Below, one piece after another: positions 56,559 to 64,000 of a DNA stretch of 64,000 nt. Position numbers and translations under genes: made by a program. The notes under the pieces are model-generated. The model was given only the letters and a program-made list of their open reading frames with translations, was not told the origin of the DNA and searched no databases. The DNA lies in assembly GCA_023935145.1 (NCBI GenBank), contig CM043699.1, forward strand, positions 127,722,536 through 127,786,535. The letters are read 5' to 3'. This DNA comes from Bretschneidera sinensis (taxonomy: Eukaryota > Streptophyta > Magnoliopsida > Brassicales > Akaniaceae). Each line of letters begins with the position of its first letter. Position 1 is the stretch's first letter.

Positions 56559-57600
56559 ATGGATGAAAATGTCAAAAATCTCCAGACTAAGATGGATACT
56601 TTCCAGAATTTTCAGACATCTCGATACCAAGAACTCTTTGAGCTAAAAAAAGACTACAAAGACCCAATTTGTCGAACTTAATCAAACCTTAAAGACATTC
56701 ATGGTTTCAGTTGAGCAGAAATTGAACAACCACTTTCAAGGCAACCAGTAGGCTCTATCTCAATTAGGACAAGATACTAGAGATCATTTCCATACACAAG
56801 AAAGTGTTTCTCCTGGATCAGTTTCTTGAAATTTCCGGTTGGAGTTTCCAAGATTTGATGGTTCAGATGTGCATGGATGGGAGTTTAAGGAAAAACAATA
56901 TTTTGAATATCACAATACTCATTTTGATCAGAGGATCATCATCTCCTCTTTTCACATGGAAAGACCTACCTTAGCCTAGTATCAATGGATTCACATGGGG
57001 GGCTTTATTCAATCTTGGCCAGCATTTCTTGAAACCCTCAGTGGAGATCCCCAAGGGGCATTAACCAAGTTGCAACAAATTACTACTATTGTTGACTATC
57101 AGGCTCAATTTGAAGCACTGGCAATTAGAGTTCATGGATTGTCTAAATCCTTTCTCCTCATTTTATTCTTTTCAGGCCTTAAACTAGAATTAAGAAGGGA
57201 GCTTCTGATCCTCCAACCCTCTTCTGCAATACAAGCCATGGCAATTGCAAAGCTACAAGAAGGTAAGTACAATGACATCAGACAAATTCTCAAACCTCCA
57301 TGGTCTATAAATTCCACATCCATCATGCCCCAAGGTACATTCAAGAACCCTTCTTTGTCCATTCCTAGACTATATCCTCCATCTATAAGTACTACAAAAC
57401 AAGACCCAGCAAAATCTCTCTCTAACCAACATCAAATACAATTTCATGTTAAGAAATTGAGTCATGATGAGTTAAATGTTAGAAAGGAAAAAAATGGATT
57501 TGTTATACTTATAATGAGAAATACTACTCTGGCCATAAATGCAAGAGCAAGTTCTTACTACTTATAAGAGACCAGGAAGAGGACTTGTGCCATATTAATG
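56559..57600 (+). pseudogene. gag of a Ty3/gypsy (chromovirus-like) element
   Basis: It starts at ATG 56559 (MDENVKNLQTKMD, coiled-coil-like). After shifts come LEFPRFDGSDVHGWEFK and FEYHNTHFDQR (56840-56930), then an open part 56995-57567 with QSWPAFLETL, LQQITTIVDYQAQFEAL and FFSGLKLELRRELL, the retrotransposon-gag core. The zinc knuckle in the adjacent frame reads CYTYNEKYYSGHKC, with the second Cys replaced by Tyr. Not functional. Confidence 0.82.
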
Positions 57601-57647
57601 AACAGGTAGAACATACTGAATCTCATTTAGCAGAAAAAGATCCTTAG

Positions 57648-58060
57648 TTGTTATTAGAAATCAGCTTGAATGAATTTGTTGGACATATCAGTCCTAGAAC
57701 ACTTAGATTAAGTGGTCATCATCGTTATTTTATACTACAAATCTTGATTGATAGTGGGAGTACACATAACTTCATTCAAGAAGAGGTGGCTACAAGATTA
57801 GACTTGTCTATTTCACCCTCTAACATGTTTAAAGTTTATGTGGGCAATAGAGATTAGTTGTGCTGTGACAAAATTTGTTCTTCAGTTTCTCTTATCCTAC
57901 AGCATCATGATTTTGTCATAGATTTGTTTATCCTTCCCATTCAAGGGGCATACATTGTTTTGGGCATTCAATGGTTAGAACAATTGAGCCCTATTCTAAA
58001 TAACTACAAGGACCTTACTATGGAATTTGTATGGCAAGGAAACAAGGTGCATCTCTAGGG
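57648..58060 (+). pseudogene. Aspartic protease remnant of the same gypsy element
   Basis: The active site LIDSGSTHNFI is intact near 57750. The frame continues with VATRLDL to a TAG at 57855, then QHHDFVIDLFILP and YIVLGIQWLEQL, the flap and conserved LG.QWL block just before RT. It is truncated near 58070 with no RT. Gag and protease keep normal gypsy order. Confidence 0.82.
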
Positions 58061-58154
58061 TGAATCCTACCTCCATCCTACTCCACTACCCCAAAACAAC
58101 TGAAGAAACTTGCAGCCTATGTAGTTAGACGATGATGCTTAACTTGATTAATGT

Positions 58155-58787
58155 CTGCTTTCTTGAATTCCTCATATGTGTTTGCCTGATCAACATATGC
58201 ATGTGGTATGGACTAGTTAGTTAAATCAATTTGGATGACCGAGTCCTAGGTTTAATAATAGTAACAAAAGATATCCACGTCGGGTTCTTAGGTTAATCAA
58301 CATGAAAAACCGGGAGTATATAACATGCTCTAGGTCTCGTGTGTTTATCGATTTTCACAGATATTATGCTCTCTTAAAGAACAACTTAGTATACACCATG
58401 CTAAATCCTTTATGAAAGAAAAGAGTTAGAGCATACACCATGCCTAACTCGTTGCTTAGGGAAATCAATAGCTTAAGGAGTATACACCATGGCCTTAGGT
58501 TGACAACATTAGGTATTCATAATCTGACTAAAGCATTGGCACACTATTCTTATTGGGAAAGTATGATTAGTGGTGGATATTAAAGCCTTACACTTTATCA
58601 TTATCGAATCAAACTTACTTTTTCGTTATCTCGTTTATATTGCGAATTTAATTTCAAAGCAAAATTTACCAATCCCTATGGGAATGATTTCACACTTGCA
58701 CACTATACTACTATGTTGACCTTGTGCACTTGCAAGTAAAACCGTTCAATTATTTGCTTATTAATTTAGGTATATTTTTGCACAACA
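58155..58787 (+). mobile_element. LTR fragment of the Athila-like (10495-19417) family
   Basis: In reverse orientation to 10495-11100 it repeats the characteristic segments: GTATACACCATGCCTAACTC, CTAGGTCTCGTG, TTAGTGGTGGATAT and CACTTGCAAGTAAAAC. It ends GCACAACA at 58787. There is no tRNA-Asp primer site after it. Left part missing. It shows the family has other copies nearby. Confidence 0.8.
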
Positions 58788-58797
58788 CTTATGAAAA

Positions 58798-59190
58798 AGG
58801 ATGGATGTTTACTGGAGATATAATTGTGTTTGATCAGGGTCACATTGTATAGCTTCAGAAGTACTTAGTTCCACATCGGGGAGAATTACTGACTGTAGTC
58901 AACTTCTAGAGAATGATGAATGTTGACTGAAGTCATAATTCATTTTGACCGACGTTGAACTGTATGACTTCAAAGGCATTTAGTTCAACGTCGAAAGGAA
59001 TTGTTGACTGTTGTCAACTACTGAATAATGATGGATGTTGATTGGATTCATAATTCCCATTAATTGAGGTGGAACTATATGGCTTCAGGGGTGTTTAGTT
59101 CCATGTCAAGAAGAATTGTTGATTGTAGTCAACTTCGAATGAATGATGGATGTTGATTGGAGTCGTAATTTCTTTTAACCAAGGTTAAAT
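58798..59190. repeat. 115-bp tandem repeat, about 3.4 copies, with internal hairpins
   Basis: Units start at 58798, 58913, 59028 and 59143, exactly 115 bp apart (ATGATGGATGTTGATTGG word). Copy 2 contains perfect 12-bp arms CGACGTTGAACT (58950-58961) and AGTTCAACGTCG (58982-58993) with a 20-nt loop, then a second hairpin GTTGAC-TGTT-GTCAAC. The fourth copy is cut by the LTR at 59191. Confidence 0.9.
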
Positions 59191-60918
59191 TGTAATGACT
59201 AGTAGCTAACTACAAAAGGACATATAAAATTCTAAAAAACTAGTAAGTATCTTAAGATGAAACTTTCTAAAGCTAAATCAATCTAGTTTTTTTTTAAATG
59301 TGGTTTAAACACATGAATCATGCGAGCAATTTATTTTGCTAAAAAAGTAGAAGCTTAACCAACCTTATTTGGCTAAGGAAAATTTTCACTTGCGGGGATT
59401 AGCCTAAGAGATCCTTGTGCTTTTGTGGACTTAGTGAAGTTGGAAGAATGATTTGAATGAAGATTAAAAGACCAAAAAACAAAGGGTAGCCAAAAATGAT
59501 GAAGAACTCTCACTAGTTACTCTTTTGTGTTTCACTATTTTCTCTTTTCTCACCTTCATTGAACACTCTTTTTTTTTATTTTTATATTTCTCTCTTTGAT
59601 CTTCCTATACATCTCCATTTTCCTCTCTTTGCTCACTTCTTTCTTTCTCTCTCAACTTTCCCTCTTTTTTGCATTACTTTGCCTTAGTGTTATGTTGTCT
59701 CTTGTGTTAGCAAAATGGGGTATTTATAGGAGGAGTAAGGGTTGTCTAAGAGATTAAAAAAAGAGAGTAAAATAATGGGTGAAAAGAAGGTGCATGGCTG
59801 GTCATATAAGGAAGAGGAAAAGTAGTTTCAACTTTTGAAATGAAAAAGGTGTTTCATTTTTGGGGTTTAAAGGTGAGGCTAAAGAAGTGAGGTGTGGTAA
59901 ACCAAGTGAAAAGTGAGAGGAAAAGACTTTTAGGTGGCTGGCCGTAGGGAAGAGGGAGGGGTTTCTTTGAGGTGAAAAAAAGTGAAGAAGAAGGTTTGCA
60001 AAAAGGTGAACAAAAAAGTGAAAAGAAACTCTCCTTGGTTGGACAACCATTATGGGGAAAAACACAATTTTTCTTTGGTTTTTAACATATAATAAAGTGA
60101 AAAAGCTTAACCAAAAAAGGTGTGCAATTACAAAGCAAAAGAAGGCTTTATATTCTTAAAAAAAACTATTGTTTTGTAGATGCTACTTTTTTATAAGAAA
60201 ATATGGTATTTGGCATTTAAGAAAGGGTATAAGCTTAATAAGGTAATATTCAATTAACTAAACAAAAATGGAAGAAGAGAAACTGTTGTCCAAAGAGGGA
60301 GAAAAATCAATTACTTTATAAGTGCATTGTTGTTGTTTCTTATATGAAAAAAAAAATCTTATTTTATGTGGAAAAAAAGGCAGCATTTGGTACAAAAGAC
60401 GATAAGGGAACCTAGGAGGGAGAGGTGAGTTCAAAAAACAAAAATGTGGAGTGAAAATTCCTTATTATGGTTAACCATATAGGGGGAGGAGAGAGATATC
60501 TTTTTGGTTATAAAAAAAGTAACTTTTAATTTGGGAAAAGTGAACCAATCAATGAGTGCCAAGGGGAGGGTCAAATTGAAAGTTCATCCTTCAAAATTAG
60601 AAGTCTTCTTAGGCTTGAAATTTGGGCAAAAAGTGTTTAGGATTAGGAAAGATCAATGGGGTTTAGTGAGTTTTGGATTGGGTCAAAATTTAAATGAAAA
60701 TTTTGGTCTTGAAATAGTTTAATCAAATAAGGCCTAATTGATTTAAACCCAAAGTGAATTAAATGAATTAAACAAAAAGGTCTTGCAATTGCTCCTACTT
60801 CCCAATTAAATCCAAACTTCTTCATTTACCAAGTTTGAGCACACTAGGATCAAAGATTCGTCAAAAGAACCTACGTGTGGTCCGTTCAAAAATTTTGGAA
60901 CGAAATTGGGTGTCTACA
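59191..60918 (-). repeat. LTR of a Tat/Ogre-like gypsy element
   Basis: On the minus strand it starts TGTAGACACCCAATTTCG at 60918 and ends GTCATTACA at 59191, with TATA box CCTATAAATA at 59730-59721. TGTAGACACCCAATTT is a common start of plant gypsy LTRs. The sequence is AT-rich, with repeated GTGAAAAG words. It adjoins an RT remnant of the same orientation, so most of pol downstream of RT has been lost. Confidence 0.65.
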
Positions 60919-60929
60919 ACGAGCATGTC

Positions 60930-61580
60930 GTACACATATACTTTCATATTTCTTTTGATATGTTCTTTAAAGATCTTGTTAAGAATTCATTGATAAGTTT
61001 CCCAAGCTTTTTTTGAGTCCGAAGGGCATAACCTTGTAGTAGTAGAGGCCTCTATCGATGACGAAGGTAGTTTTTGATTGATCAGGCTCATGCACTAGGA
61101 TTTGATTATAGCATGAGTAGGCATCTATGAAGTTGTGTAATTTGTATCCTGAGGTGGCATCAATTAACTAGTCTATCCTTAGTAGTGGAACATTATCCTT
61201 AGGGCACGCCTTGTTGAGGTCAGTTAAGTCAATGCATATCCTCCACTTTCAATTTGGCTTTTTCACCATTACCATGTTAGTGACCTAATCCGGGTAATGG
61301 GCCTCTTGGATGAAGTCAACTTCTAGAAGCTTATCAACTTCTTCTTCAATGTACTTTTGTCGCTTTGAAGTGAATGACCTCTTCTTTTTCACTACTGGTT
61401 TGTGGTTCGGATCCATGTTTAGCTTGTGAACTATGATTAGTAGATCAATCCCAGGCATGTTAGATGCTGAAAAAGCGAAAACATCTTGATTTTTGGAGGA
61501 AGGAGACCAGTAGGGCTCAAAGTTCTTTGGACAAGTTGGATTCGATTTGTTTAGTCGTATAGACTTCTTCCTCATTCAAG
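60930..61580 (-). pseudogene. Reverse transcriptase remnant of a Tat/Ogre-like gypsy
   Basis: On the minus strand: DVFAFSASNMPGIDLLI, HKLNMDPNHKPV, KKRSFTSKRQKYIEEEVDKLL, then after a stop KWRICIDLTDLNKACPKDN, YSCYNQILVHEPDQSKT and YYYKVMPFGLKKS. These are RT motifs 1-4 of the Tat clade (FTDLNKACPKD form). The YVDD box and everything beyond are absent; the frame runs into the LTR. 61580-61770 probably holds the region before RT, badly decayed. Confidence 0.85.
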
Positions 61581-61773
61581 GGACAATGATTAGCTCCTCT
61601 ACAGGCTGGTCCCTCAGAGCTTTGAGTTTGTCCTTTAGATCTTCAATTTCCATAGGCAAGACTTCAACTTTCTTGTGCCCTTTAATGGTGTTCAGTTGGC
61701 AAGATCGAGACGCTTTCTGGTGTTAGTAGTATGACCTAAAAGCCAATGAAATTCATTGTCTAGGCATATTATT

Positions 61774-63027
61774 TGTAAAAAAAAATTATAGACTGGGGTT
61801 CCAACTCAAAAGGGGGGTGAATTAGGTTTTAAAAACTATTGCTAATTACTTGCAAGTTTATAAAAATAGTTAAATGCACAAGCATATAAATAAGTAATGT
61901 GTTTTAATTAAAAGAGTTTAAGGAAAAGAAAGTGCAAACTCAGTTTATAGTGGTTCGGCAATATCATATTCGTTCCGACCCCACGTCCACTCTCTTCAAG
62001 GAACCTCCTTAAAGTGATCCACTAAAAATTTTAGTTGTAAAAATTCACAGGTGTTGTACAAACCTTACAACCAATCCCTTCCTCTCGGAAGCTAATCCCT
62101 TCCTCTCGGAAGCTAATCCCTTCCTTACAGAAGCTTACAAAGAAGTGTTTAATTCTAAACACTCTAAAAGTTATTACAACTCTTTTCCCTTTACAATAAA
62201 TGTGAATTGCTGTAAAATAAATTGTAGGGAGATAGCAATGAATGCTTTTACAAATGAACAATATCTCTCCTTCAAGAAAAAGCTTGAAGAATGGCTCAAC
62301 AATAAATTTTTCAAAGCTTTTGAGAATTAATGAGCAAACTTATGAATTGAATGTGTAATCTTGTTTTTTAAATGCTCATTGAAGTGAGTTTATATAGCCT
62401 TGAATCAATATGGCCATTAGACATTGACTGGGTAGGTTTGGTGCATTAAATGCTCAAGTCCCGTGACTCAAACGGTCATATTTTCGAATTACCAGTCGAT
62501 TGAGTCTTTGTACCAGTCAATCCCAATCGATTGGGTCAAGTGAGAAAGCTCACGTTTAGGCTATAGAAGAGTACCAGTCGACTAGGTCCTAAGCACCAGT
62601 CGACTGGGAACTCACTGTCCCAAATGCCAGTCGACTGGGTACTCAACACCAGTCGACTGAGGATATTCTGTCCCATACCCCAGTCGACTGGTTTAAGGAG
62701 CCAGTCGATTGGGTTGTCCTTACCCAGTTTTTCATGTTTCAAAACTATTTTTGACTTATGAGTGTTTGAATTAATATTTTTGTCAAAATTCTTTTGTAAA
62801 TAGAGCCATAAAACATGCTACTTACTTGAACATAAGAGATTTACAGTTTGTTTCAATACCTTAATGCCTATTCTATATCTTCTGTCTTGTCTTGGTGTTT
62901 GATACAGGTTGAGTTCTTACATCTTGATTCTTTGCTGAAAGCTTTTATCGTTTAAACACTTAGATAAAACTGTTAGTACAATTAGAGTATTTTTTTGTCA
63001 TTATTTAAAGTTAGATAAGGGTCAACA
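61774..63027 (-). repeat. 3' LTR of Sirevirus 2
   Basis: On the minus strand it starts TGTTGACCC at 63027 after a purine tract and ends near 61774 (approximate). It is homologous to the Sirevirus 1 LTR, sharing AGTGGTTCGGCAATATC and CACTCTCTTCAAGGAACCTCC. The TATA box GGCTATATAAACTC lies at 62399-62386. U3 carries well-preserved CCAGTCGACTGG palindromes. A 22-bp unit (CCCTTCCTCTCGGAAGCTAAT) is triplicated at about 62078-62135. Confidence 0.85.
62485..62718. promoter_or_regulatory. U3 array of CCAGTCGACTGG palindromes, Sirevirus 2
   Basis: Eight exact or near copies in about 230 bp (for example near 62574, 62592, 62627, 62649 and 62681), 90-320 bp upstream of the minus-strand TATA box. The Sirevirus 1 LTR has a decayed version at 22510-22795. 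Palindrome-rich LTRs are a known trait of Sireviruses. Confidence 0.65.
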
Positions 63028-63609
63028 ATCTCCCTATTTTTGATGAAGACAAAACTAATGAGAGAATACAGTTTTAAAAATTAAGTGTTGGGTTTTTAAA
63101 AAAAAAATAGGCAGAGTTTCTTTTGTTTTTCGGATAACCAACCTATAAAACAATTTAAATGCAGTTTATAAACAACCCAACCAAGCAACTTAAAATAGAC
63201 TTATATTACACAAGGTCTTCAGAGCAATGCTCCCCCTAAATCTATGCTCTATTTTAAGTTTACATTGATATTTCTCTGTTTCTCATTTTTCTCTCTCGTT
63301 TTGACAACAGTAGAAAAGGGGGTGCTAACTCAAAAAATAAGGAATATAGATGCTATAGACATTAAGATTATGCATCAAAAAACTTTTTGGCGAAAACTAG
63401 ATATTATTTGAAGTTAGTAAGACTTCCTGAGAAGAGCCGAAAATTTTCATACTAGTAGAAGTAGTGAAAGCATATTATGGAGTAAAAAAGATTAAAACCA
63501 AGTAAACATATAGCATAAAAGTAAAGAAAGTATATGACCTATAAGCTAGACATTAAATATAGGAAAATATATATACAAATATACATACAAATGATGAATG
63601 ATGATGTAA
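63028..63609 (-). mobile_element. Polypurine tract and 3' noncoding region of Sirevirus 2
   Basis: The minus strand reads CAAAAATAGGGAGAT before the LTR. The inner box TTTAGGGGGAGC (63226-63240) and the region GAGAGAGAAAAATGAGAAAC also occur in Sirevirus 1. Unlike Sirevirus 1, no env-like ORF lies between pol and LTR. Confidence 0.7.
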
Positions 63610-64000
63610 TCAAACATACAGTTTATCATAGTCTATTAAGCCCATTAATAGTCTAATCTTACAAAAACTAGCTTCACTTAAAGGTTTTGTAAGAATATCA
63701 GCTATTTGATATTACAAAGGAATGAATTCTAGTCTTATATCACATTTTTTAGCATGATCTCTTATGAAATGATGTCTGATTTCTATGTGTTTGGTTCTAG
63801 AATGCTTAATAGGGTTTTTGGTTAAGTTGATAGCACTGGTGTTATCGCAATGAATTAGAATAATTTTAAAGTTCATGCCATAGTCTTCTAGTTGTTGTTT
63901 CATCCACAATACTTGCGCACAACAACTTCCTGCTACTATGTATCTGCCATGGCAGTTGATAGTGCAATCGAGTTTTGTTTCTTGGAAAACCAAGAGGTTA
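63610..64000 (-). pseudogene. RNase H end of Sirevirus 2 pol (continues beyond the window)
   Basis: The open part 63993-63712 reads FKIILIHCDNTSAINLTKNP, HSRTKHIEIRHHFIRDH and CDIRLEFIPL; then a stop, then ADILTKPL and MGLIDYDKLYV to TGA at 63612-63610. This is Sirevirus RNase H in normal position. Upstream, the GRYIVAGSCCAQVLWMKQQL block is present. At least one stop in the tail suggests it is inactive. Confidence 0.85.

Overview
The window is nuclear DNA of a flowering plant, probably a eudicot. Evidence: AT-rich sequence, nested LTR retrotransposons of several plant-specific lineages, primer-binding sites for plant initiator-Met and Asp tRNAs, a Stowaway-type MITE, and one intact intronless PLS-type pentatricopeptide-repeat (PPR) gene. 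The species cannot be named. The PPR gene (46336-48249, +) is the only protein gene I regard as clearly intact; almost everything else is transposon debris.

Layout. 1-20486: an old Ty3/gypsy element (Tekay/Del type; internal remnant 336-3675, 3' LTR beginning at 3676). Its 3' LTR is split by a complete but dead Copia element (4124-9716, +, TSD ATATT) and by an Athila-like gypsy (10495-19417, -, TSD AGAGA). 20487-21705: about 12 diverged copies of a ~98-bp tandem repeat. 21822-32556: a Sirevirus (Copia, -) with 3' LTR, env-like ORF remnant and pol remnant, itself cut by a Tekay-type gypsy (24451-27991, TSD GTATT). 32557-39097: a second Athila-like family (+) in head-to-tail LTR-internal-LTR-internal order. 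39098-41822: a mosaic of Copia fragments. 42640-58060: the gene-bearing stretch, with the MITE, the PPR gene, a possible spliced gene of unknown function, and a gypsy fragment (56028-58060). 58155-64000: an LTR fragment, a 115-bp tandem repeat, a Tat-like gypsy remnant (-), and the LTR plus pol end of a second Sirevirus (-).

The most interesting signals are regulatory. Three unrelated retrotransposon families carry arrays of 10-14-bp palindromes in U3, just upstream of the LTR TATA box, each family with its own core (TGCGATCGATCGCA, TGCRCTCGAGYGCA, CCAGTCGACTGG). In the two families that carry an env-like extra ORF, the same palindromes recur inside the element immediately upstream of that ORF, followed by a TATA-like box and an ATG-free pyrimidine-rich leader; in one case there is also a plausible intron. 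This suggests internal promoters. In addition, the Athila-like (+) LTRs carry a match to the plant snRNA upstream sequence element exactly 33 nt before the TATA box, the spacing of Pol II snRNA promoters.

All boundaries and homology calls come from reading the sequence by eye. No alignment or database search was run. Clade names rest on recognised motifs and are less certain than the superfamily calls.
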